Source: Treponema sp. (lineage in GTDB: Bacteria; Spirochaetota; Spirochaetia; Treponematales; Treponemataceae). Taken from it: 64,000 bases of DNA. The DNA is taken from NCBI GenBank assembly GCA_024402535.1, contig JAKSTN010000007.1, forward strand, positions 1 through 64,000, in the 5' to 3' direction. Positions 34,942 to 42,658 of the stretch are shown here, piece by piece. Positions within the stretch are counted from its first letter, which is position 1; the number at the start of each line of letters is the position of its first letter. The notes below the pieces were generated by a model. The model made no database searches, was not told where the DNA came from, and worked only from the letters and a program-made list of their open reading frames with translations. The position numbers were made by a program, and so were the translations under genes.

Positions 34942-35304
34942 CTATTCTGCTTTTTTAGCGGCTGTTTTACGGGCTGCTTTTTTCTTAAGACCGTCGGTAT
35001 TTGTTACTACAACCGAGTTGTCTGCGTTTGAATAAGGTGCTGGAATGTATTTGTCTGCTTTCCAGTCATTTTCCCATTTAATTCCATCCAGAAGGTAACG
35101 GAACTGATATTCTCTGTTTGGTTCCAGTTCAAGTTTAATTGAGAAAGAACCATCTTTTGCCTGTTTGAGTGAATTATCTGTACTGCTCCAGCTGTTGAAA
35201 TCACCTGCGATGTTGATTGTTTTTGCACCCTGAGCTGCTTCTGCTGAAACTGTGAATGTAACTTCTACTTTTCCATCTGCTGTAAGTACTTTACTTAATG
35301 CCAT
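34942..35304 (-). CDS. CBM48/glycogen-binding domain protein with basic tail
   Basis: 120 residues. Almost all of it is one CBM48/AMPK-type glycogen-binding beta-sandwich: INIAGDFNSWS, SIKLELEPNREYQFRYLLDG and NSVVVTN are typical strands and ligand turns. No catalytic domain or signal peptide. The last 14 residues are a Lys/Ala/Arg tail (KKKAARKTAAKKAE). It probably tethers to glycogen or regulates polysaccharide enzymes in the cytoplasm. A single gene with its own terminator. Confidence 0.82.
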   Translation of the reverse strand: MALSKVLTADGKVEVTFTVSAEAAQGAKTINIAGDFNSWSSTDNSLKQAKDGSFSIKLELEPNREYQFRYLLDGIKWENDWKADKYIPAPYSNADNSVVVTNTDGLKKKAARKTAAKKAE

Positions 35305-35407
35305 TTTTGGACTCCTTTTAAATGTAAAATCCCACCAAAAATTAAAGATAATGGAGATATTATAATCTTATTAGCAAAAAAAGTAAATAAAATAGGGGAA
35401 AATTCTG

Positions 35408-35578
35408 TTGACAATTCGAGATTTTTGGGGTTTTAAAACGTTTTCGTAAGAAAATTTCTTGCCAAAAATGATACAAAAACAGTATATTATACGTGTACAT
35501 AACTTATCCGCTGATTTATCCAAATTGCCGGCGGTAAAAAGCATCCGGATGGGAGCTTAAGAGCTAAACAGGAGGTCC
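35408..35578 (+). promoter_or_regulatory. metK promoters and structured leader
   Basis: Two promoter candidates: TTGACA at 35408-35413 with TTTTAA 17 bases on, and TTGCCA at 35459-35464 with TATATT at 35483-35488 (18-bp spacer). The leader after the second contains CTTATCCGC complementary to GCGGTAA, palindromes GCCGGC and CATCCGGATG, and AGCTTAAGAGCT. A strong AGGAGG site ends five or six bases before the ATG. It does not match a SAM riboswitch known to me. Confidence 0.5.
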
Positions 35579-35582
35579 AATA

Positions 35583-36797
35583 ATGGGCACTATCACAAAC
35601 AAAAATCACACACTTTTTACATCTGAATCGGTTGGCGAAGGCCATCCAGACAAACTCTGCGACCAGATTTCTGACGCAATTCTCGACCGCTGTCTGCAGC
35701 TTGATCCTGCAGCTCATGTAGCTTGTGAAACATTCTCTACAACAAACTTCATTCTTGTTGGCGGCGAAATCGGTTTCCAGACAGGAACAAAAGAAGAACA
35801 GGAAGCTAACGTTGCAAAAATCATGGCTGAAGCTGAAACAATTGCACGCAACGTTGCAATCCGTATTGGTTACGTTTCTGCTGATGTAGGTCTTGATGGT
35901 TATCACTGTGAATTTATGAACAGACTTCACGCACAGTCATCTGACATCAACCAGGGTGTTGTTGGCGAAGGTGTTGAAAACAAAGGCGAACAGGGAGCCG
36001 GTGACCAGGGAATGATGTTCGGTTTTGCATGTAACGAAACTTCTGAACTTATGCCGGCTACAGTTTATTATTCACATCAGCTGCTTCTTAAAGCACATGA
36101 ACTGCGCCACGAAGGAAAAATCAGCTGGCTCAGACCAGATGCAAAAAGCCAGGTAACAATTGAATACGACGGACACAAACCTGTTCGCATCGACGCTGTA
36201 GTTATTTCTCATCAGCACGATCCTGAAGTTGACTACGAAACAATCCGTGACACAATCATGAAGGAAGTAATCAAACCTGTTCTTGAACCAACAGGGCTTC
36301 TGGATGAAAATACAAAATACCACATTAACCCGACAGGCCGTTTTGTAATCGGTGGTCCAGACGGAGACTCAGGTCTTACAGGACGTAAAATCATCGTTGA
36401 TACATACGGCGGAATGGGGCGCCACGGTGGTGGTGCTTTCTCTGGAAAGGACCCTTCAAAAGTTGACCGCTCAGCAGCTTACATGGCACGCTACATTGCA
36501 AAGAACATTGTTGCTGCAGGTCTTGCAGACCGCGCAGAAGTTGAACTTGCTTATGCTATTGGTGTTGCAAAACCTGTTTCAATCATGGTTGAGACTTTCG
36601 GAACTGAAAAAGTGGAAGTTTCAAAAATTGTTGATGCAGTAAATAAAGTGTTCGACTGCCGTCCTGCAGGAATCGTTTCAACACTGAACCTTAAGCAGCC
36701 AATTTATTCAAAGACTGCCTCTTACGGTCATTTCGGTCGTCCTGAATTCCCTTGGGAAAAAACAGACAAAGTCGAAGCACTTAAAGCAAACATTTAA
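35583..36797 (+). CDS. metK: S-adenosylmethionine synthetase
   Basis: Makes SAM from methionine and ATP. The 404-residue protein has all signatures: [18 protein letters not shown] at the N-terminus (substrate and metal ligands), [12 protein letters not shown] (family GAGDQG), [12 protein letters not shown], and the P-loop-like [19 protein letters not shown]. Full length. Strong AGGAGG ribosome binding site and probably highly expressed. Monocistronic, ended by the fold-back hairpin that follows. Confidence 0.98.
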   Translation: MGTITNKNHTLFTSESVGEGHPDKLCDQISDAILDRCLQLDPAAHVACETFSTTNFILVGGEIGFQTGTKEEQEANVAKIMAEAETIARNVAIRIGYVSADVGLDGYHCEFMNRLHAQSSDINQGVVGEGVENKGEQGAGDQGMMFGFACNETSELMPATVYYSHQLLLKAHELRHEGKISWLRPDAKSQVTIEYDGHKPVRIDAVVISHQHDPEVDYETIRDTIMKEVIKPVLEPTGLLDENTKYHINPTGRFVIGGPDGDSGLTGRKIIVDTYGGMGRHGGGAFSGKDPSKVDRSAAYMARYIAKNIVAAGLADRAEVELAYAIGVAKPVSIMVETFGTEKVEVSKIVDAVNKVFDCRPAGIVSTLNLKQPIYSKTASYGHFGRPEFPWEKTDKVEALKANI

Positions 36798-36907
36798 AAA
36801 CAATGCTTCCCGCAATAAAGAATGGAGCCACCCGCGGGTCCCCGTCGACTCGCTTTGCTCGCTCCTTGCCCACGGCACTCCATTCTTTTTGCTCGCGCAT
36901 TGTTTTT
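36796..36907. terminator. Large nested inverted repeat after metK
   Basis: Outer arms AAAAACAATGC (36796-36806) and GCATTGTTTTT (36897-36907), inner arms AAAGAATGGAG (36817-36827) and CTCCATTCTTT (36878-36888), with a GC-rich middle. As RNA this makes one long hairpin ending in T5 and probably ends metK transcription, but its size and nesting also fit a small fold-back repeat. It overlaps the last two bases of metK. Confidence 0.7.
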
Positions 36908-36964
36908 ACTTATTATTTTCAGTTCTTCGGTTTGTTTTAGAACTTATGTTTTAAAGGGGCGTTA

Positions 36965-37597
36965 ATGTTTACTGAATCTTCAAGAATATCAGAAATGTTC
37001 AGCCGTCTTCGCGAACAGAATCCGAATCCTACTTCGGAACTGAATTATGTGAACGCATATACTCTTCTTGTAGCGGTAGTTCTTAGCGCTCAGGCAACTG
37101 ACAAAAGCGTAAACATCGCAACTGAACCTCTGTTCAAAATTGTTACAACTCCTGAACAGATGGTTTCTCTGGGTGAAGAAAAGCTAATCACTTATATCAA
37201 ATCTATCGGGCTTTATAAAACAAAGGCAAAACATGTAATTGAGCTTTCTGAAAAGCTTATTTCAGATTTCAATTCAGAAGTTCCGTCTTCCCGTGAAGAG
37301 CTTATGTCTCTTCCAGGAGTAGGACAGAAAACTGCAAATGTTGTTCAGAATGTGATTTTCAAGATGCCTACCATGCCTGTGGATACACACATCTTTCGTG
37401 TAAGCCACAGAATAGGTTTGTCAGACGGGGCAGTTCCAAATAAAGTTGAAGAAGATCTTCTGAAAATCATTCCAGAAGATTTCGCTTTCAATGCACATCA
37501 CTGGCTTCTTCTTCATGGCCGCTACGTTTGTACCGCCAAAAATCCAAAGTGCGAAAACTGCATTATCTCAGACCTTTGTGCACATAATTACGTTTAA
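36965..37597 (+). CDS. nth: Endonuclease III
   Basis: DNA glycosylase/AP lyase that removes oxidised pyrimidines. 210 residues with the helix-hairpin-helix LPGVGQKTANVV carrying the catalytic Lys, VDTHIFRVSHRIG with the catalytic Asp, and the C-terminal 4Fe-4S ligand pattern C-x6-C-x2-C-x5-C (CTAKNPKCENCIISDLC). The last residues and stop codon (Val-stop) lie inside the end of the fold-back element, which shares 25 bases here with other copies; the protein's natural C-terminus may have been altered by that insertion. Confidence 0.96.
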   Translation: MFTESSRISEMFSRLREQNPNPTSELNYVNAYTLLVAVVLSAQATDKSVNIATEPLFKIVTTPEQMVSLGEEKLITYIKSIGLYKTKAKHVIELSEKLISDFNSEVPSSREELMSLPGVGQKTANVVQNVIFKMPTMPVDTHIFRVSHRIGLSDGAVPNKVEEDLLKIIPEDFAFNAHHWLLLHGRYVCTAKNPKCENCIISDLCAHNYV

Positions 37598-38008
37598 TGA
37601 ATTACTCCCAGTCCGCGTAATATTAATATGGACGAATAACTTTGATAAAGCGGGAAATGTCACACCGATTGAAATGTAGGGGTAATGGCAGCTAACGCAA
37701 CGCTCTAACGAGCTGTGGGGACAGCAGTTTGTACGGGAATTTTTAAAAAAAAATGGCTTTTTGAGTAGGATTTCTTTCTGTCAGGAAGATAACTTACTGC
37801 AAACAGCCATTTTTAAAATTCTATTTGATATACAAACTTATACGACTAAACCGGTTATATCACTTTTACAAAGGTTTTGCGTTAGCAAAACCGAATCGGT
37901 GTGACCTTCCCCGAGGGATAAAAGTTTTAAGAAAACTTTGCCTTGTGCGGACCGGGAGTAAGTTTTTTAGAGACTATATAAAAGCAAATAAAATATATTT
38001 GATTTATA
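37592..38008. mobile_element. Fold-back MITE-like element, copy 3
   Basis: Its left end (GTTTAATGAATTACTCCCAG and on to 37616) is the exact complement of a 25-base segment near the right of copy 1, so the element is a rearranged form. The middle repeats the copy 1 core, from GTCACACCGATT to AATCGGTGTGAC. The right end GAGTAAGTTTTTTAGAG...TATTTGATTTATA is the complement of the left end of copy 2. It spans the gap between nth and the GT-B-like gene and overlaps the nth stop. Confidence 0.8.
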
Positions 38009-38019
38009 TGTACAATATC

Positions 38020-39498
38020 TTAGCTTTTACAAGCTAAACGTATTACTTCGTATGCGCCGTCGTAAACGCCGGCGGCTTTGTTCTTCATGATGTTCATGCA
38101 CATGCGGTTAAGGATTTCAGGCTCTTCCTGGAACTGATCCAGCATTTCGCGAACCGAATTCTTTGTTTCGCATTCGTATGTTCCGTCTCCAATTTCAGCA
38201 CTGTGGATTGCGCCCCAAGCTTCATGTCCGCCAACGCGGCGAATGAAAAGTTTTGGAATAGGATAGAATGCAAGTTCACTTGGTTTAGTTACCAGAACAT
38301 CGCTTCCACGCATGAGAAGGTTTGTAACGTAAACTGCAGCAAAAATATCTTTGTTGTAGAATACATGGATTCCTTTTGGTGTGTCTGCATCGCCTGCAGG
38401 TGTGAGAAGAGAATCAGCAAATTTCTTTGCATCTTCGAAATCATCAAAATGTGTAACTGCGTCTTTAAGTTCAGGAATATCTTTTAAAAGTCCTTCCCAT
38501 ACATTTTTATGGTCGCCTGTATTCAGCATGAGCATTGCCCTGTTGGCTTTAATTTCCGGCATGAGGTAACGGATAATATCACCGTAAATTTCTTTCTGGG
38601 CTCCGGCTCCGCCAATTGTAAGCAGGTAGCGCACTGCGTCACCTTTAGCACGGCGATCAATTCTGAGTTGGCAGTCTTTTTCAATGTTTACAACCAGTTC
38701 ATGATCAATGTAGTGACCAGTACATTTAAGTGAACCTTCTGTCATTGGTTTAAGAATGTTGTCTTTATCCATGCCACGGAGTGCTTTGTAACCAAGGTAT
38801 GAACTTTCTGTCTGAACAGTGTGAAGCGAGCCTTCTGCAAGATGCAGTGCCATAGGCCAGTTATCGGGAATTGCATTTACAACATTTGTAAGTCCTGCGT
38901 GGACGGCGCCCTGAACAGGGTAAACGTGAGCTCCCACAAATGGAATGTCTTTAGGAAGGTCTGTATAAACCGGCGTAAAGAGTTCTGCAACTTTCTGGTC
39001 AGAGCTGTTGTAAGAAAGCTGGCGGAAACCTTCAGAGTTTACTGGTTCCCACACAAATCTATTAAAAAGTTTTGATTTCTGTGAAAGGCGTGAACCTAAA
39101 GAATAAAGTTCGTTCTGGCTTTTGATTATTTTGCCGGCTGTAGCACTCTGGAAAGAATGCAGGTCAAACCAGTAAGGAGTGTATCCCATTGAACGAGCGG
39201 CAGAAGCCAGGGCAATGGAAATACGGTAATGACCGAATCCCATGCGGATATTTCCAACGATAAGTGGTTTTTCGCCATTTGAAGTGTCTGCAAAGTTGTA
39301 AGGGGCAGAAGCAGAATCATCAATTACAAGATTTTTTACACCAAGATTTTCAAGAACAGGAACTGGTTCCGCTTTAAGATGATATTCAGTATTTCTGTCA
39401 TCACCGAATTTGCGGATAAATTTCTTCTGATTTTTAATGCCTTTTTTTACAACTGATTTTGGCATTTCATTTCCAAAAATCACATCTGATTTATTCAT
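38020..39498 (-). CDS. GT-B-like protein, unknown specificity
   Basis: 492 residues, not firmly recognised. VGNIRMGFGHYRISIALASA (about residues 80-99) resembles the G-x-G-H-x-x-x-A loop of MurG/MGDG-synthase-type GT-B glycosyltransferases, and LLTIGGAGAQKE starts what looks like the second Rossmann domain. No membrane helix or signal peptide. Start chosen at the ATG eight bases after GGAGG; a longer frame begins with a TTG overlapping that site. Divergent from a TetR-GPH transporter pair across a shared operator region, so it may act on a sugar brought in by that transporter. Function is inferred only weakly. Confidence 0.5.
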   Translation of the reverse strand: MNKSDVIFGNEMPKSVVKKGIKNQKKFIRKFGDDRNTEYHLKAEPVPVLENLGVKNLVIDDSASAPYNFADTSNGEKPLIVGNIRMGFGHYRISIALASAARSMGYTPYWFDLHSFQSATAGKIIKSQNELYSLGSRLSQKSKLFNRFVWEPVNSEGFRQLSYNSSDQKVAELFTPVYTDLPKDIPFVGAHVYPVQGAVHAGLTNVVNAIPDNWPMALHLAEGSLHTVQTESSYLGYKALRGMDKDNILKPMTEGSLKCTGHYIDHELVVNIEKDCQLRIDRRAKGDAVRYLLTIGGAGAQKEIYGDIIRYLMPEIKANRAMLMLNTGDHKNVWEGLLKDIPELKDAVTHFDDFEDAKKFADSLLTPAGDADTPKGIHVFYNKDIFAAVYVTNLLMRGSDVLVTKPSELAFYPIPKLFIRRVGGHEAWGAIHSAEIGDGTYECETKNSVREMLDQFQEEPEILNRMCMNIMKNKAAGVYDGAYEVIRLACKS

Positions 39499-39528
39499 TT
39501 TTTTTGCCTCCAAATCTCAAATTAAAAT

Positions 39529-39582
39529 TTGACAACTATCATATCCCGTGTTAATCTGATAACACTGATAGTTGAACTATCA
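39529..39582. promoter_or_regulatory. TetR promoter with palindromic operator
   Basis: -35 TTGACA (39529-39534) and -10 TAATCT (39552-39557), 17-bp spacer, reading toward the TetR gene. A perfect operator-like palindrome TGATAGTT-G-AACTATCA lies at 39566-39582, and a half-site CAACTATCA at 39533-39541 overlaps the -35. TGTTA / TAACA flank the -10. This layout fits autoregulation by the TetR protein and control of the divergent gene. Confidence 0.75.
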
Positions 39583-39622
39583 CTTCGCATTTACAGTATA
39601 ACTTTGATTTGAAGGATGTCAA

Positions 39623-40252
39623 GTGAAAGACGCAGGACGTTACAGAGAAGAACGGTATAAATATGCCGTTGATGTTGCATCGGGCCTTTTTCTGGAAAGA
39701 GGAATCGATGGGGTAAAGATGACTGATATCGCAGAAAACTGCGGAATCGGGGTTGCTTCCCTTTATCGTTTTTTTGAAACAAAAACAGAAATTGTTATCC
39801 GTGCAGGAATAATTATATGGGATAAAATCCGCAGTGATTTTATGAATTACGTTTCAGAAGATACGGGTAAAACAGGAATTGAAAACTTGAAATATGCCCT
39901 GGCTTATTACAAGAAACTTTATGATGATCATAAAGATGCTATTAAGTTCCTGGATGATTTTGACCAGCTTATGCTTTCCGAAAAAGTTGAAAAGGAAAGA
40001 CTTGTTGATTATGAAAAATCAATCGTAAACTTTTCAGAACCATTTAAGGCGGCTGTAGAAAAAGGACGTCAGGATGGAAGTGTTAGAAAAGATGTTGATG
40101 TCAGTGAAGTTTATGTAGCAGTAACACATGCTCTTATTGCTGTATGTCAGAAATACATTCGGGGAGAAATTCTTCCTAAAGATGATTTCTCACTGGCAGG
40201 AAAAGAAATTGAAAAGATTCTGGAAATAACAGCAGCATATCTTGCCGCTTAA
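39623..40252 (+). CDS. TetR/AcrR-family regulator next to GPH transporter
   Basis: 209 residues with a GTG start preceded by GAAGGA. The HTH reads MTDIAENCGIGVASLYRFFETKTE (residues about 31-54, in pieces: IAENCGIGVASLYRFF is the recognition unit). The C-terminal ligand domain is not specific. It lies 38 bases before the transporter and immediately downstream of a 17-bp palindrome, its probable operator. Likely controls itself, the transporter and the divergent GT-B-like gene. Confidence 0.9.
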   Translation: MKDAGRYREERYKYAVDVASGLFLERGIDGVKMTDIAENCGIGVASLYRFFETKTEIVIRAGIIIWDKIRSDFMNYVSEDTGKTGIENLKYALAYYKKLYDDHKDAIKFLDDFDQLMLSEKVEKERLVDYEKSIVNFSEPFKAAVEKGRQDGSVRKDVDVSEVYVAVTHALIAVCQKYIRGEILPKDDFSLAGKEIEKILEITAAYLAA

Positions 40253-40290
40253 TAAACACACACAAAAAAAACAAACTCTTGGAGGATAAC

Positions 40291-41712
40291 ATGAGTGAAA
40301 GAAATCTGAGCTTAAAAGAAAAGATTGCTTTTGGTATTGGTGCCGTTGGTAAAGACATGGTTTACATGCTTTCTGCCAGTTACATCCTTTATTACTATCA
40401 GGACATTATGGGTGTCAGCGCAGTTGCAATGGGAATTATTCTGCTTGCTGCACGTGTTTTTGATGCATTTAATGATCCTATTATGGGCGTTATTGTTGCA
40501 AAAACAAAGACTCGCTGGGGAAAATTCCGTCCATGGCTTTTTATCGGTACATTAACAAATGCAGTTGTACTGTTCCTTATGTTTGCAGCTCCACCGGCTC
40601 TCAACGGCGCTGGTCTCGTTGCTTACGCAGCAATCACTTATATCCTTTGGGGTGTAACTTACACAATGATGGACATTCCTTTCTGGTCTATGATTCCGGC
40701 TTTTACAAAAGCAGGTAAAGAACGTGAAAGCATGTCTGCTCTTGGCCGTTCATGTGCAGGTGTTGGTTCTGCTCTTGTTACAATCGTAACAGTTCTGGTT
40801 GTAAAAGCTCTTGGAACAATGGCAGCCGGTGCTGATGCTTCTGCAAAAGTAATTGAACGCAGCGGTTACAAATGGTTCTCTTTGATTATTGCAGTTCTTT
40901 TTGTTCTTTTCACAGTTTTTATGTGTATTTCGATTAAAGAAAAATCAACTGTTGATATGGAAAGCCCAAGCGTTGGCGACATGTTCAAGGCTCTTCTTAG
41001 AAACGATCAGGCCGTAATCATGGTTATTGCAATCGTTCTTATCAATACTGCTTTGTACACAACATCAAACCTGACAATCTATTTCTTTAAGTATGACTTT
41101 GGCGGAGCTTCTGCATGGGAAGGTCAGTATACTCTGTTCAATACAGCAGGCGGTGGATTCCAGATTCTTTCTATGATGATTCTGTTCCCTGTTCTCCGCA
41201 AATTCATGAACTCACTTAAAATTATGTTCACAAGCTTCGCAATGGCATTCCTTGGATACGTTGTTCTTCTGCTGATTTCGCTTTCAGGCGCATCAAATGT
41301 AATGCTTCTTCTTATTCCTGCATTCCTTATTATGAGTGCTTTGGGAATGATGAATGTTTGTCTTACAATTTTCCTTGCAAACACTTGTGATTACGGCGAA
41401 CTGAAAAATGGCCGCCGCGATGAATCAGTTGTATTCTCTATGCAGACATTTGTTGTAAAGCTTTCATCTGGTCTTGCAGCTCTGTTCGCATCACTTATTC
41501 TTCAGTTCACAAAAATTTCTGAACTTTCTAAGCTTGAAGAAATTGTTCTTGCTTCAGATGCAAGCCGAACAGGACTTCGTTTCAGCATGACACTCATTCC
41601 AATGGTTCTGATGGTTGTAGCTATCATCTTGTTCAAGAGAAGATATGTTCTTACTGACGAAAAAATGGAAGAAATCCAGAAGGAACTTTCGTCTAGGAAG
41701 ACTGTTTCTTAA
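40291..41712 (+). CDS. GPH-family sugar:cation symporter
   Basis: A membrane carrier of the glycoside-pentoside-hexuronide family (MelB-like), 473 residues with about 12 hydrophobic helices. The family hallmark is clear: FDAFNDPIMGVIVAKTKTRWGKFRPWL, seen here near residues 48-74 (D-x-x-x-D-P and TRWGKFRPW). Start at the ATG after GGAGGATAAC; a longer frame starts at TTG within that site. Co-directional with the TetR gene. Its last 20 bases overlap the converging DMT transporter gene. The sugar is unknown. Confidence 0.9.
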   Translation: MSERNLSLKEKIAFGIGAVGKDMVYMLSASYILYYYQDIMGVSAVAMGIILLAARVFDAFNDPIMGVIVAKTKTRWGKFRPWLFIGTLTNAVVLFLMFAAPPALNGAGLVAYAAITYILWGVTYTMMDIPFWSMIPAFTKAGKERESMSALGRSCAGVGSALVTIVTVLVVKALGTMAAGADASAKVIERSGYKWFSLIIAVLFVLFTVFMCISIKEKSTVDMESPSVGDMFKALLRNDQAVIMVIAIVLINTALYTTSNLTIYFFKYDFGGASAWEGQYTLFNTAGGGFQILSMMILFPVLRKFMNSLKIMFTSFAMAFLGYVVLLLISLSGASNVMLLLIPAFLIMSALGMMNVCLTIFLANTCDYGELKNGRRDESVVFSMQTFVVKLSSGLAALFASLILQFTKISELSKLEEIVLASDASRTGLRFSMTLIPMVLMVVAIILFKRRYVLTDEKMEEIQKELSSRKTVS

Positions 41713-42589
41713 GTAATCCTGGAACTGTTTCGGCAAGAACTACGGCGAGGAAAATAAGCACACATCCAAAGCCCATTCTTAGCGAAACAGTTTCATGAAG
41801 GAACATCACGCTGAAAAGAATTCCGAAAACGCTTTCAAAACTCATGAAAAGTGAAGCCAGCGGACCCGGAAGGTATTTTAAGCTGATGTTCTGTAACAGA
41901 AATGCAATAAGGGAGCTTAATACTCCAAGGTAAAGCATTGAAACAATAACCCTGTTGTTCTGGATACCTGCAACAGGGAATGCCCCGTCAATGAATGGGG
42001 CTGTAAGCCATGAAAAAACCGCAGCAAAAATAAACTGTTGGGCTGTAAGAAAAATAGTGTCACATCCTTCTTTGTTGCACTTTTCAGTCCAAAGAATGTG
42101 AAGGGCATAGAAAAGCCCGCAGATCAAAGTCAGAATATCGCCAATGTTCACACCGGCGTCTCCATTTCCAAGACTTAAAAGCCCAATCCCCGTAAGACTC
42201 ATTGCCGCTGCCACAAAAACATACCAGCCAGGGCGTTTTTTGTATAAAGGCCAGCTTAAAATTGGGACAAGCATAACATAAACAGTTGTGAGAAATGCAT
42301 TTTTTCCGGCAGTTGTGTAGTTACACCCGATTGTCTGTGTAAGGTAAGCAGCGTAAAGAAAGAAACCTGTAATAAGACCGTTGAACCAGTCGTGACGGGT
42401 TTTGTTTTTGAATTTCTTGAATGTGAAAAGCGAAAGTCCTATAGCGGCGATTGTAAAGCGGAATGCAACCATCCAGACCGGACCAATAGAATCCAGGGAA
42501 TCTTTTACAACTACAAAGGCGAACCCCCAGATTACTGTAACAAAAATAAGACCAATACTGGCCATAAAAGAGCGTGTTTTTGAGTTCAT
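41693..42589 (-). CDS. EamA/DMT-family transporter
   Basis: 298 residues with about ten hydrophobic helices in two EamA repeats: the first begins MASIGLIFVTVIWGFAFVVVK and the second around ILTLICGLFYALHILWTEK. Members export or import amino acids, metabolites or drugs; the substrate is unknown. The C-terminal codons overlap the GPH gene tail by 20 bases, tail to tail. Divergent from the GGDEF gene. Confidence 0.9.
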   Translation of the reverse strand: MNSKTRSFMASIGLIFVTVIWGFAFVVVKDSLDSIGPVWMVAFRFTIAAIGLSLFTFKKFKNKTRHDWFNGLITGFFLYAAYLTQTIGCNYTTAGKNAFLTTVYVMLVPILSWPLYKKRPGWYVFVAAAMSLTGIGLLSLGNGDAGVNIGDILTLICGLFYALHILWTEKCNKEGCDTIFLTAQQFIFAAVFSWLTAPFIDGAFPVAGIQNNRVIVSMLYLGVLSSLIAFLLQNISLKYLPGPLASLFMSFESVFGILFSVMFLHETVSLRMGFGCVLIFLAVVLAETVPGLLKKQSS

Positions 42590-42639
42590 GGCGAAATTGT
42601 ATCACAAAATTATTTTTTTTACTTTTACAAACAAGAATT

Positions 42640-42658
42640 TATAAGTTAAACTAAACTT
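42640..42658 (+). promoter_or_regulatory. -10 box for GGDEF gene, near-leaderless
   Basis: TATAAG at 42640-42645 ends 13 bases before the ATG; no Shine-Dalgarno-like sequence lies between. Confidence 0.4.

Noticed and set aside
35490..35580. Known SAM riboswitch before metK
   Set aside because: The leader lacks the arrangement of SAM-I, SAM-II or SMK-box elements as I know them; kept only as an unassigned structured leader.
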